Below are positions 26,727 to 35,415 of a DNA stretch of 64,000 bases, one piece after another. The notes below the pieces were generated by a model, which was given only the letters and a program-made list of their open reading frames with translations, was not told the origin of the DNA and ran no database searches. The first letter of the stretch is position 1, and every line of letters starts with the position of its first letter. The translations under genes and the position numbers were made by a program. Location: the NCBI GenBank assembly GCA_038040445.1, contig JBBPIG010000009.1, positions 40,114 through 104,113 of the forward strand, written 5' to 3'. The DNA is from Acidobacteriota bacterium (GTDB lineage Bacteria > Acidobacteriota > Blastocatellia > UBA7656).

Positions 26727-26801
26727 CAGCTATCGTCATCGACAGCGAGATTGATAGTGCGGGTCCCAATGTAGACGGCCTATTCAGTTGCGGTGCGATG
26801 A

Positions 26802-27320
26802 ATGAGTGGGATCAAGAGCCCTAAGAAGACGTCGGTCATAACTGTGTATCACGGAAGAAAACTCTGGTCGGCGGGTGCCGTAATAATGGCTCCTGCCATA
26901 GAGTACCAACTTGCTCGTCGAAGAGCGTTCAAAGAGGCGCGCTCATTCGCGAGAGGACTTCTGGAACTGTTGACCGATTACAGCAATCCGAGCCTGCTGA
27001 ATCTTGCGATGTACCAAGCGCAGGTCTCTGGTAAACAAAATCCTTTTGTATCCACATCTCCATCACGGGACATTGCGCGGTCGTTCGCTTTGTCTAGAGG
27101 CACTCCCGGTTATATAGTAACAATACAAGTTCCTATTGATGAGTTTTACGACTTTAACAAGGTACGATCGACATATGGTATTCCTCAACGTCCTGAGTTT
27201 GAGTGGCTTGAGGAACTGGGAATACCGCTCCAGATCGCTTCTCCCTTTGAAATAATAAGAGTAGACCGGGTAACCGGAGTAGTAGAGCACAAGACTACCA
27301 TTTATAAGAAAAAAAAATGA
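26802..27320 (+). CDS. Putative ADP-ribosyltransferase-fold protein
   Basis: 172 residues. The pattern fits the R-S-E class of ADP-ribosyltransferases: ITVYHGRK (Arg/His strand, residues 13-20), NPFVSTSPSRDIARSFA (STS motif, 80-96) and PEFEWLEELGIP (ExE-like, 131-142), in the right order and spacing for a minimal ART domain. No signal peptide. The ATG at 26802 lacks a clear Shine-Dalgarno. The gene overlaps the next by ATGA. Codons such as ATA, AGA and TTA are frequent, unlike neighbouring genes, indicating acquisition. Could be a toxin, a defence effector or a nucleic-acid modifier; no database comparison available. Confidence 0.5.
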   Translation: MSGIKSPKKTSVITVYHGRKLWSAGAVIMAPAIEYQLARRRAFKEARSFARGLLELLTDYSNPSLLNLAMYQAQVSGKQNPFVSTSPSRDIARSFALSRGTPGYIVTIQVPIDEFYDFNKVRSTYGIPQRPEFEWLEELGIPLQIASPFEIIRVDRVTGVVEHKTTIYKKKK

Positions 27321-28810
27321 AGCAAGTCACCAGCAAGACGAAAATATCGAGTGAGATACTATCCACAGCGCTTTCGCGTTCCCTAGAAAACCTTGGAATA
27401 GACATTGTTCGTTTCCAAACCCTAGCACTTGGCGAACGAAAACTGGCTCTTTGTGAGGCGATATATCGAACCGCTGGACACGCCCGTACAGAGATTGATT
27501 GGTATGCCGACCGAAGTGAACTTTATATGAAAGAGCTATGGGACTTTTCACCGGCACAAATAGACCAACATCAAACTATGGTCGATGCCCTAATCGCGTT
27601 AGTGTGCTTAGGGGAAGTATCCTACGTTCGCCCTTTGGTTGCCTATCTATCATTCCCAGAACCTAGATGGTCAATTCTGATATGTCCCGTACTAGAAGCC
27701 ACGTCAAAGAAGTTCATTCGCACGCCCACTTATAGCATTCCAAGCGCTTCTGAACTGTCAGCTTGGCGAAAGTGGGCGGTGAAGCTGGCAGAGCCACCTA
27801 TTCTAAAAGATTACGGAGACATTCTTTTATCAGAGTTTGATATAGGAAAGATGAAGTTAGAGTGGTCTTCAGAATTGAGCGACTTTTCTTGGTTACTAAT
27901 GAGAAACGAATTCTTTGTAACGCCCTGGAAATATTTTAACGAAAGCGAAGCTAAATATTGCGCACTGAGATTATATGAACCCTTGAAAAGCGGGGATTGG
28001 ACAGACTTCGCTGATACACTCGAGCAGTATGTTTATGCTGAAAGGCCGGCAAGCAATTTCAAGACAATAGTTGCCTGCATAAATGACATAATGCGGGAAC
28101 TAAATTTGTCCAGGACTCGATTGAAGGAAGAATGGCTTAGTATCGTGAGTAAAGGAACCATAAGGCCGTTCACGGCTTTGGTACTGTTCCAGATACTAGA
28201 GCGACCAGGAAAAGACAGACAATTGGCTTACGAATTTGCCGAGCAATTATTAGGGAAAGGGACTTCCACCTCTACTATTTCAACGATGGTAAATCTCCTC
28301 TTACAATCGAGAAGCGGGCATTCAGTTTATCGGATAATAAAGACGTTCGCCGAGCTTGACAAAGAGCCGGCGAGAATTAGAGACATATTGAGTGATCTGT
28401 ATCCTATGGCCTCTCACTTGGCATCGCTCTGGATAACGAATCTATTTGCTACGGAAATGGAGTATTTAATTATCCTAGGATCTGAACAACCCAAAAGTCG
28501 ATCGACATTGTTAGGAATTGTGGCAAAGAAATTTACTGATAACGACAAAGACCTCCTGAAGTTGTCAGAATTCCAGCACTCGGAAAATCCCGACTGTAGA
28601 CTGTTCTCTTATAAAATGAAGATACTCTCTGATCTGCGAGAGCCTCTTCAACGGCACTTGCACGATCGCGATATAAATACACTTTCCATGGTTTCGGAGT
28701 ACAAGGATATATTCTATAGCTGGTTCGTCCGCTACGATCCTCTAGAAGCCAGCAGCTCGGCTAAATTGGGAGCTCTCCTGTTGAAGGAAAAAAATGAAAG
28801 AAATATCTAA
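27317..28810 (+). CDS. Unknown 497-residue protein coupled to the ART-like gene
   Basis: No family recognised. Mostly alpha-helical, with many Leu/Trp-rich amphipathic helices and no signal peptide or transmembrane segment. Spacing of helices such as PFTALVLFQILERPGKDRQLAYEFAEQLLGKG and STISTMVNLLLQSRSGHSVYRIIKTFAEL suggests a HEAT/ARM-like or other alpha-solenoid scaffold. Starts inside the stop codon of the ART-like gene and shares its low-GC composition, so the two were probably acquired and work together, for example as effector and sensor or immunity partner. Confidence 0.6.
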   Translation: MKQVTSKTKISSEILSTALSRSLENLGIDIVRFQTLALGERKLALCEAIYRTAGHARTEIDWYADRSELYMKELWDFSPAQIDQHQTMVDALIALVCLGEVSYVRPLVAYLSFPEPRWSILICPVLEATSKKFIRTPTYSIPSASELSAWRKWAVKLAEPPILKDYGDILLSEFDIGKMKLEWSSELSDFSWLLMRNEFFVTPWKYFNESEAKYCALRLYEPLKSGDWTDFADTLEQYVYAERPASNFKTIVACINDIMRELNLSRTRLKEEWLSIVSKGTIRPFTALVLFQILERPGKDRQLAYEFAEQLLGKGTSTSTISTMVNLLLQSRSGHSVYRIIKTFAELDKEPARIRDILSDLYPMASHLASLWITNLFATEMEYLIILGSEQPKSRSTLLGIVAKKFTDNDKDLLKLSEFQHSENPDCRLFSYKMKILSDLREPLQRHLHDRDINTLSMVSEYKDIFYSWFVRYDPLEASSSAKLGALLLKEKNERNI

Positions 28811-28936
28811 CTGGAGCTGAGCATCTTGGGCTTGTTTGTATCATACTGCGGACCCATTAGCCAAAGACCGGAGCCGCGAGGAACTCCCGACGAAGCTCCC
28901 CGCGCCGCGCATCGGAATAGACTAATGACTTCGCGC

Positions 28937-29395
28937 TTACGGCTTCTCTACGATATCTGCCTTCAAAGTCGAGATGGCCGCTGCTACTTCCTTTTGCTCC
29001 TTCTCGGGAACTTTGAACTTAGTGAGAGTCGCCACCAGATGTTTGACCGCGATGTTCCAATCCTCTTCGGTGATGCCGAGCCCCTTGTGCGACGTCTTCA
29101 TATCACGGCCGATGTACACGCAAGGCCCGCCGGTCGCCGCGCACAATTGATCGACCACCAACTGCCGGATTCTCATCTTCGAATTGTCGCTGGCCCCCAC
29201 AAAGAAGCGGCCGAGCGTCTTGTCGGTTGCCAGCCGCCCGATGAACTCATCGGTTACCGCGGCAAGCGCGTCGTATCCGCCAAGCCTCTTGTAGAGCGAG
29301 GCGCCGCTCTGAGCCGATGCCGTGCGAGCGGGTCCAACGCAAGATAGTAGAACAGCGATCGCAAGGGAAAGACCTAACAGGTGATTCTTCTTCAC
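28937..29395 (-). CDS. Exported group 1 truncated hemoglobin
   Basis: 152 residues: an N-terminal signal peptide (LGLSLAIAVLLSCVGPARTASAQ, cleavage around residue 29) precedes a 2-on-2 globin of about 120 residues. Seen: SLYKRLGGYDALAAVTDEFIGRL (helix B), proximal-region VDQLCAATGGPCVYIGRDMKTSHKGLGITEEDW including the F-helix His in SHKGL. Truncated hemoglobins bind O2/NO; periplasmic export is less usual. GTG start at 29395 with a perfect AGGAGG five bases upstream. No operon partner on this strand. Confidence 0.88.
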   Translation of the reverse strand: MKKNHLLGLSLAIAVLLSCVGPARTASAQSGASLYKRLGGYDALAAVTDEFIGRLATDKTLGRFFVGASDNSKMRIRQLVVDQLCAATGGPCVYIGRDMKTSHKGLGITEEDWNIAVKHLVATLTKFKVPEKEQKEVAAAISTLKADIVEKP

Positions 29396-30061
29396 ATTTT
29401 CCTCCTTAACTGATGTTTTTGGTTGTGGCAGCTAACCCAGCCTGTCTGCCTCGGTTCAATAAGTCTCCGAAAGGATCGATGATGATTAGCGAGCAACGAA
29501 ACCGGGCCGCCGGCGTTCGGGCCGCTGATGATTACGTAGCCGAGCCCTGAATCGGATTGTTGGAAGGAGGAGGGCGCGAGAAGTGGACTGCTTCTCGCAC
29601 CCCTCAGTTTGAGCCTCTCGACTCTCAGGCGAAAGTCGCGTTTGGCAGGGTTGAGGCTCAATGCCCTGAGCGCGAGGAGGGGATGGTTCTCCGCACCCAG
29701 GGGTACTTGGTGGCCGGCCGGAAGGAGGCCAGCCAAAACCGGCGGCTATTTGCTTGAGCGGAAGGACCGCCGTGTATGAATCCAGATGCCCGATCGCTCT
29801 CCTGCCCATCGACTGATTTTGTCTTCCCCTCCTACATGATCAGGACGGAAAGAGTGTTTCGTTTTTTGCAGAATTATTTAAGAAAAATCTCGAACGGGAC
29901 GTGCTCGAAGTCTGATTTGAGGGCTAAACGTGGTGATAGCGAGGGTTCGTTCGGTGAGAATGCCTCTATGCCAACGGGACTATTAATCCCGTGGGGATTG
30001 CAGCTTAGGTGCTCGTTCGAGATCAGGCAAGCTGAAGCTTGAACTCTGAACCGCTCGGCCT
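29396..30061. other. 666-bp intergenic region
   Basis: Between the globin and the BNR-repeat gene, both on the minus strand. It contains an 8-bp hairpin (GCGAGAAG at 29576, CTTCTCGC at 29591) and, at its right end (30025-30057), one arm of the CAAGCTGAAGCTTGAACTC family C repeat. Frames of 88-114 codons exist on both strands but have no protein-like composition. No RNA gene recognised. Confidence 0.5.
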
Positions 30062-33000
30062 TCAGTTATCCTTCCATTCCGGTATGCGCCCCGGAGTCCA
30101 CGGTGCGCCTGCCGACTCCATTGCCTTCTCGAGCTTCGCAACGTCGCCTTCGACCAGCGCCCGCAATTGGGCGAGCACCTGTTCGAATTCTTGCGCGGCC
30201 GCGGCATAGTGGTCCTTCTGGGTTTGAGTGGGAGCCGACGTTGACATGCGTTGATCCGAAACGATCGTGCCGACTCGTTCGACGATCGACGGCGGAAGGA
30301 TTTCCTGCCGCTGCCGAAGTGCGCTATCGCCACGCAACGCGCGGAGAATTTCGTTTGTGCGCTTCTCGATCGACGACGCGTCGGCGGTAAGCCTTGCTTC
30401 GGCGGCTGGGGTTTCGTGCAGCGCGCGCTTCATTTGGCCTAGCCGGGTCTTCAACTGGTTTGCAGTTTCCAATGCGCCGCTCACCGCTCGTTGAAGGCGC
30501 GCGACCTTCTGCTGAAATTCCACCAGCACGGCGCGATCTGGCGTCGGCATTGTAGCCTGGCCGTCGACAAAAACAGTGAACTCCTGCGGCGCTGAAAGCT
30601 GACCGGTCACGCCGTTCACCCGTTTTGAGACGGCCACGGTGTATTTGCCGGGGATAACCAGCGGGCCTCCCGGCGGTTCAGCAAACGGATCTTCTTCGCC
30701 GTCTGCGGGCCGTGGAGGCGCGAGCGTCGGAGCCGGATAACGAAGGTCCCAGCTCATGCGATTCATCCCTGGCGTGGCAGGCGCGTTCAGTCGCCGCACT
30801 ACTCGACCCGATGAGTCCGTTATGGTGAAGATGATCGCGGGCGCTTCCTCCTCTTCTTCGGCGCTCAAGTCCGCAAGCGCGGGGTAGGGAAGCGGCGTGC
30901 CTTTTCGTTCGGCTTCTTTCTCGGCTTCCTGGCGCTTCTGCTTTTTAGTCTTCGGCGCTTCTTTCAGATGGTAGGTGAACGTCGCGCCGAACGGCGGGTT
31001 GTCCGCGGTGAAGAACGCTTCGCCCTGGAATGATTTTCCGCGCCCGCCGAGCGGCTGAGATTGGATGTACATCATCGCGTCTTTGACCGGGAACAGCGTA
31101 GCTTCTTGCGTAAGCATCTCAGGCTTCAATGCGCGAAGCGGCGCATAGTTGTCCAGGATGTAGATGCTCCGCCCGAACGTGCCGACTACCAGATCATTCT
31201 CCCGCTTTTGAATCGCGAGGTCGCGAACCGAGATTGTCGGCAGACCGCCTTTGAGTTGAATCCACTTCTGGCCGCCGTCGATGGTGAAGAACAATCCAAA
31301 CTCGGTGCCGGCGAACAGCAGATTGGGATTGACGTGATCTTCTGCGAATGCCAGCACGGGTCCATTAGCCGGCAAGTTGCTCTTGATCGAAGCCCAGGAC
31401 TTTCCGCGATCGGTGCTCTTGAGCAAGTAGGGCGCGAAGTCGCTTCTCTTGTGATTCTCAAACGCAGCATAGACCGTGTCGGCATCGTGTTGGGAAGCAG
31501 ACAGGCGGCTCACATAAGTCATATCTGGCACGCCTGGGAAGCTCTCGATCTTGCGCCAGTTCTTTCCGGCGTCTTCGGTGATCTGAATCAACCCGTCGTC
31601 GGTCCCGACGTAAATCAACCCTTCCTTTTTTGGGGATTCCGCGAGCGCGGATGAGTTTCCGAACGGATCGGTCGAAGTGTGCTTTGCGACGGCGTCGGGT
31701 CCCCAGATCTTACCCATCACCGGCAGTTTGTTTCGATCCAGCGCGCGCGACAGTTGCCCGCTGATCAGTTTCCAGGTGTCTCCCCGGTCATCGCTGCGAA
31801 AGAGTTTGTCGGCGGCGAAGTACAGCCGCGTGTGTGAGTGCGGGCTGATGATAAACGGCGAGTCCCAGTTGAAGCGGAGCCCGTCTTCGCCCTTTCGCTC
31901 TCCGGGTTGGATGCCCATGCGTTCGCCGGTGCGTTTGTCGAAGCGCACGAGCGAGCCGTACTGCAGCTCGGCGTAGATCGTATTCGGGTCCTCCGGATCA
32001 ACCTGAGTCCGGAACCCGTCGCCCCCGTGGGTGACGAACCAGTCTGAGTTGACGATCCCTGACGCGCTCCGGGTGCGAGACGGACCTCCAACGCTGTAGT
32101 TGTCCTGCATTCCCCCGTACACGTTGTAGAACGGCGTCGAGTTGTCAACAGTCACATCATAAAACTGGCCTAGCGGAAGATTGGATTTGAACTGCCAGTT
32201 CGCGCCTCGATCATAGCTCTCATATACGCCGCCGTCGCAGCCTACCAGGTAATGTCTGGTGTTATAGGGATCGATCCATATCACGTGATTGTCTACGTGC
32301 TTCGACTTTTCTCCCAGCCTTCGAAGAGTGCGCCCGCCATCGTCGGAGACCATCAGAAACACGTTCATCACGTAGATCCTGTCGAGTTCTTTCGGGTCGG
32401 CGAAGATCTGAGAGTAATACATCGCGGTGGTGTCAAATGGATTTCGCCGCTCCCAACTGCCTCCTCGATCCGTCGAGCGGAAGATCCCTCCCTTGGCGTC
32501 CGCGGCTTCAACTGTTGCGTAAAGCACGTTCGTATCGACGGGCGAGATGGCTAGGCCGATGCGGCCCATCTCGACCGTCGGCAGCCCGGCCCTGAGCTTG
32601 TTCCAGGTCGCTCCTGCGTCGGTCGATTTGTGAATTGCGCTCTCGGGTCCGCCATTGATCAAGGTCCAAACGTGACGCCGGCGTTGATACGAAGCGGCAT
32701 AGATTGTGTCGGGATTGTTGGCATCGATCACAACGTCGGTCACGCCCGTGTTCTCGCTGATTGAGAGAATGTTCTTCCAGGTCTTGCCGCCATCGGTGGT
32801 CTTGAACAGTCCGCGATCGCCACCCGGTCCCCAGAGCGGGCCTTGAGCGGCTATGTAGACCGCATCCGAGTTGCGAGGATCGATGGCGATGCGGCCGATG
32901 CGCTCGGAGGCTTTCAAGCCGGCGTTTTTCCACGTCCTACCGCCATCGTCTGAGCGGTACACGCCGTCGCCATACGAGACGCTCCGCTGGCTGTTGTTCT

Positions 33001-33460
33001 CTCCGGTGCCGACCCACACCGTAAACGGGTTCTTCGGATCAATCGTGATAGTGCCGATCGAATACGAGCCTTCATTGTCGAAGACCGGAAGCCATGTGGT
33101 TCCGGAGTTGGTCGTCTTCCACACGCCCCCCGACGCGGCGCCGACGAGATAGCGGCTGTGATCGGTGGGATCAACCGCAATGCTGCACACGCGGCCCGAA
33201 GTAAAGGCAGGCCCGATGGAGCGAAGTCGCAGCCCTGCGAAGGTCGGAGCCGACATTGGATCTGGCGGTCTACGCGGTTCTTCTTTCTTAGGCTCTTCTG
33301 TTGGCTTGGCTGCCGACTCTTGCGCGCCCTTGTCTTGAGGCTTCTTCGCGTCGTCTTGCGTCGCGTTGTCGGGCTTTTCCTCCGGGGTGAACGCGGATAA
33401 CCCTGTGGGCATCAGGACCGCAATCAAACTTGCGACGAGAAGAATACGGATGATTCTCAC
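30062..33460 (-). CDS. Large secreted sortilin/VPS10-like BNR-repeat protein
   Basis: 1132 residues with a signal peptide (to about residue 23), an acidic Lys/Glu/Pro-rich linker (30-75), then many BNR/Asp-box blades of the form S.DGG.TW (GVWKTTNSGTTWLPV, GVYRSDDGGRTWKN, GLFKTTDGGKTWKN, GIFRSTDRGGSWERR, KLFRSDDRGDTWKL and more) making beta-propellers to about residue 750. A C-terminal beta-sandwich with DSSGRVVRRLNAPATPGMNRMSWDLRYP and a helical tail follow. This architecture is a hallmark family in Acidobacteriota and is annotated as sortilin-like or glycosyl-hydrolase-like, although no glycosidase residues are evident. Function unknown. Confidence 0.9.
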   Translation of the reverse strand: MRIIRILLVASLIAVLMPTGLSAFTPEEKPDNATQDDAKKPQDKGAQESAAKPTEEPKKEEPRRPPDPMSAPTFAGLRLRSIGPAFTSGRVCSIAVDPTDHSRYLVGAASGGVWKTTNSGTTWLPVFDNEGSYSIGTITIDPKNPFTVWVGTGENNSQRSVSYGDGVYRSDDGGRTWKNAGLKASERIGRIAIDPRNSDAVYIAAQGPLWGPGGDRGLFKTTDGGKTWKNILSISENTGVTDVVIDANNPDTIYAASYQRRRHVWTLINGGPESAIHKSTDAGATWNKLRAGLPTVEMGRIGLAISPVDTNVLYATVEAADAKGGIFRSTDRGGSWERRNPFDTTAMYYSQIFADPKELDRIYVMNVFLMVSDDGGRTLRRLGEKSKHVDNHVIWIDPYNTRHYLVGCDGGVYESYDRGANWQFKSNLPLGQFYDVTVDNSTPFYNVYGGMQDNYSVGGPSRTRSASGIVNSDWFVTHGGDGFRTQVDPEDPNTIYAELQYGSLVRFDKRTGERMGIQPGERKGEDGLRFNWDSPFIISPHSHTRLYFAADKLFRSDDRGDTWKLISGQLSRALDRNKLPVMGKIWGPDAVAKHTSTDPFGNSSALAESPKKEGLIYVGTDDGLIQITEDAGKNWRKIESFPGVPDMTYVSRLSASQHDADTVYAAFENHKRSDFAPYLLKSTDRGKSWASIKSNLPANGPVLAFAEDHVNPNLLFAGTEFGLFFTIDGGQKWIQLKGGLPTISVRDLAIQKRENDLVVGTFGRSIYILDNYAPLRALKPEMLTQEATLFPVKDAMMYIQSQPLGGRGKSFQGEAFFTADNPPFGATFTYHLKEAPKTKKQKRQEAEKEAERKGTPLPYPALADLSAEEEEEAPAIIFTITDSSGRVVRRLNAPATPGMNRMSWDLRYPAPTLAPPRPADGEEDPFAEPPGGPLVIPGKYTVAVSKRVNGVTGQLSAPQEFTVFVDGQATMPTPDRAVLVEFQQKVARLQRAVSGALETANQLKTRLGQMKRALHETPAAEARLTADASSIEKRTNEILRALRGDSALRQRQEILPPSIVERVGTIVSDQRMSTSAPTQTQKDHYAAAAQEFEQVLAQLRALVEGDVAKLEKAMESAGAPWTPGRIPEWKDN

Positions 33461-33486
33461 GGCAGTCCTCCGATGAAGAGTGTTCG

Positions 33487-33598
33487 TAGTTCGGCCTTCA
33501 GGCGGAAGTTCGTAGTTCAGAGTTCAAGCTTCAGCTTGCTTCCACGGCTTTACCCGATCGAATCACGCAAGCTGAAGCTTGAACTCTGAACTACGAAC
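33487..33598. repeat. TTCAGAGTTCAAGCTTCAGC inverted repeat (family C)
   Basis: Left arm (about 33514-33540) and right arm (about 33567-33594) are reverse complements centred on an unrelated 25-bp spacer. Further copies at 30025, 48720 and 50455. Confidence 0.9.
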
Positions 33599-33610
33599 GG
33601 GTCGGGCGCG

Positions 33611-34063
33611 CTAAGGCAGCCGCTCGAAACTGAACTCGACACCCGGACTGGCGACCGGCTTGAGCGTTAGCTTCTTGCCGTCGAGCTTGTACTCCCACTT
33701 AGTCGTCGTTCCCATTGAAGACGGGCCTGCCTGCGCGAGCTGTAACAAGCTGATCACGTTGCCCTGTACCTCGAAAGTGCCACAAGTGGCGGCAAGACCC
33801 TGGAACGCCGCGACAATCTTTTTCGCGCGCTCTTCCTGGGGCTCGCTTTGCTCCCAGGTCTGGCGTCCGACGCTCGCCTTAACGAACGCCATATACTTGC
33901 CGTGCACAACGATCATCCCTTTTGCTTCGGCTTCAGTCTGACCGCCTCCCTCAAACTTCAGGCTGACGAATTTGTACGCGCCCTCGAGCTTCGGATCGGC
34001 CGCGAATACGTTCACCGCCGAGACGAGAACAATCAAAAGAACAAGTGCTGCTTTGAGTTTCAT
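33611..34063 (-). CDS. Secreted lipocalin-like domain protein
   Basis: 150 residues. A clear signal peptide (KAALVLLIVLVSAVNVFA, cleavage after AFA) is followed by a beta-rich domain beginning KLEGAYKFVSLKFEGGG, which resembles lipocalin-like (GxYKlvs) exported proteins. TCGTFEVQGNVISLL and TTKWEYKLDGKKLTLKP look like successive strands. Ligand unknown. Confidence 0.65.
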   Translation of the reverse strand: MKLKAALVLLIVLVSAVNVFAADPKLEGAYKFVSLKFEGGGQTEAEAKGMIVVHGKYMAFVKASVGRQTWEQSEPQEERAKKIVAAFQGLAATCGTFEVQGNVISLLQLAQAGPSSMGTTTKWEYKLDGKKLTLKPVASPGVEFSFERLP

Positions 34064-34136
34064 CAGAATTCTCCTTGGTTATGAACTGTGAATCGAGTCG
34101 GGAATGATACCGTCTGGCGCGCGATTCTATCAAGGA

Positions 34137-34227
34137 GAGGATAGACCACGGATGAGGCGATCTGACGGATTTACGCGGATCTGATCCGTGCGAATCCGTC
34201 GCATCAGTGTCATCCGCGGTCCATTCC
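34137..34227. repeat. ATAGACCACGGATGA repeat (family D), inverted
   Basis: GATAGACCACGGATGAGGCG ... GGATTTACGCGGATCTGATCC ... and back through CATCCGCGGTCCATT. The array fills the space before the receiver-like gene. Copies at about 46696, 48180 and 51598. Confidence 0.88.
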
Positions 34228-34233
34228 GCTAGA

Positions 34234-34632
34234 ATGTCGCTCATGACAACAGAGACAGATAGAGTCGCGATCCTGGTCGATGACATGTTCTTCACCGCGA
34301 AGATCAACGCTGCGGCGGCGGAATGCGGACGACAGATCGAGCGAGTCAAGTCGCGCGAGCAACTCGAGGGGCTTGTCGCGAAGCCGCCGTCGCTGGTGAT
34401 CATCGATCTCAACTCTGATCGTTTGGACCCTCTCGAAGTGATCCGGCTTCTCAAATCACATTCTGAGTTGAGCGCGGTGCCGGTTGTCAGCTTCGTTTCG
34501 CACGTTCAGACCGAGCTAATCCGGCAGGCTCAAGCCGCGGGCTGCGATTATGTGTTGCCTCGGTCGGCGTTCACGCAGATGCTTTTGGAGATCGTTTCCG
34601 GGAACCTTGGCGCTCTCAGTAGGCGCGCGTAG
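34234..34632 (+). CDS. Response-regulator receiver-like protein
   Basis: About 132 residues forming a stand-alone REC-like alpha/beta domain: acidic pair in VAILVDDMF, candidate phospho-acceptor Asp in LVIIDLNSD, Ser in PVVSFVSHV. The usual conserved Lys after strand 5 is replaced by Arg (YVLPRSAF), so it may be a pseudo-receiver. Start at 34234 or 34243. Thirty bases upstream of the Lgt-like gene on the same strand, so possibly co-transcribed with the lipid operon. Confidence 0.7.
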   Translation: MSLMTTETDRVAILVDDMFFTAKINAAAAECGRQIERVKSREQLEGLVAKPPSLVIIDLNSDRLDPLEVIRLLKSHSELSAVPVVSFVSHVQTELIRQAQAAGCDYVLPRSAFTQMLLEIVSGNLGALSRRA

Positions 34633-34662
34633 AAGTGATGACACCCAAGCCGGGATTCCGCG

Positions 34663-35415
34663 ATGAGCTTTCCATTTTACCTTCCCCTCGGCCCGCTGCG
34701 GCTTCATCCGCATTTTGTTTTCGAAGCGCTCGCTTACTTTGTCGGCTACCGGGTCTACCTGAAGCAGCGGAAGAGTTCAGGCGATCATCTGAGTACCCGC
34801 GATAGGATGTGGATCGTAGCCGCTGCGATTTGTGGCGCTGCCATCGGCAGCAAGCTGCTTTATTGGCTAGGCGATCCTGCGCTGACTCTGCGACAGTGGA
34901 ATGACTTGTTCTATCTGATGGCGGGCAAGACCATCGTTGGCGGCTTGATCGGGGGACTGATCGCCGTCGAGGCGACAAAGCGGCGGCTGGGCATCCTCAG
35001 GAGGACTGGAGACCTGTTTGCGATTCCGCTTTGTATGGGGATTGCAATTGGACGCGTCGGGTGTTTTCTATCGGGCTTGAGCGATGACACATACGGAATC
35101 GCGACCGGTCTGCCGTGGGGTATCGATTTTGGAGACGGCATCAGAAGACATCCCGTCCAGGTGTACGAGATCGTTTGGCTGTGCCTGATGGCAATATGGC
35201 TCGCGTGGCTTGCGAGAAAGCCGCATCGCGAAGGTGATCTGTTCAAGGGTTTCATGCTGGGCTATTTCGGATTCAGACTCGCGATTGATTTTCTGAAGCC
35301 CGGCCTCGCTCTTGCCGGGCTGACCTCGATTCAGTGGGCGTGCGTAATGATGTTGTTGTACTATTGCCGCGATCTTCCGTACCTGTTCGTGCGAAAGGAG
35401 GCGGCCACTCAATGA
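34663..35415 (+). CDS. Divergent prolipoprotein diacylglyceryl transferase (Lgt) paralog
   Basis: 250-residue polytopic membrane protein with about seven helices and Lgt-family landmarks: the GGLIGGLI segment (93-100), GRVGCFLSG at 130-138 with the essential-type Arg131, and HPVQVYE at 163-169 (family HP.QLYE). Genuine Lgt has GR.GNF.NGE; here Asn is Cys and the NGE triplet is absent, so lipoprotein diacylglyceryl transfer is doubtful. Its stop overlaps the start of the radical SAM gene (ATGA), tying it to that enzyme; a role in presenting or transferring glycerolipid is inferred. Confidence 0.8.
   Translation: MSFPFYLPLGPLRLHPHFVFEALAYFVGYRVYLKQRKSSGDHLSTRDRMWIVAAAICGAAIGSKLLYWLGDPALTLRQWNDLFYLMAGKTIVGGLIGGLIAVEATKRRLGILRRTGDLFAIPLCMGIAIGRVGCFLSGLSDDTYGIATGLPWGIDFGDGIRRHPVQVYEIVWLCLMAIWLAWLARKPHREGDLFKGFMLGYFGFRLAIDFLKPGLALAGLTSIQWACVMMLLYYCRDLPYLFVRKEAATQ

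Noticed and set aside
29392..29736. 114-codon minus-strand frame upstream of the globin
   Set aside because: Overlaps the globin Shine-Dalgarno and start, Arg/Leu-rich random composition, no family resemblance.
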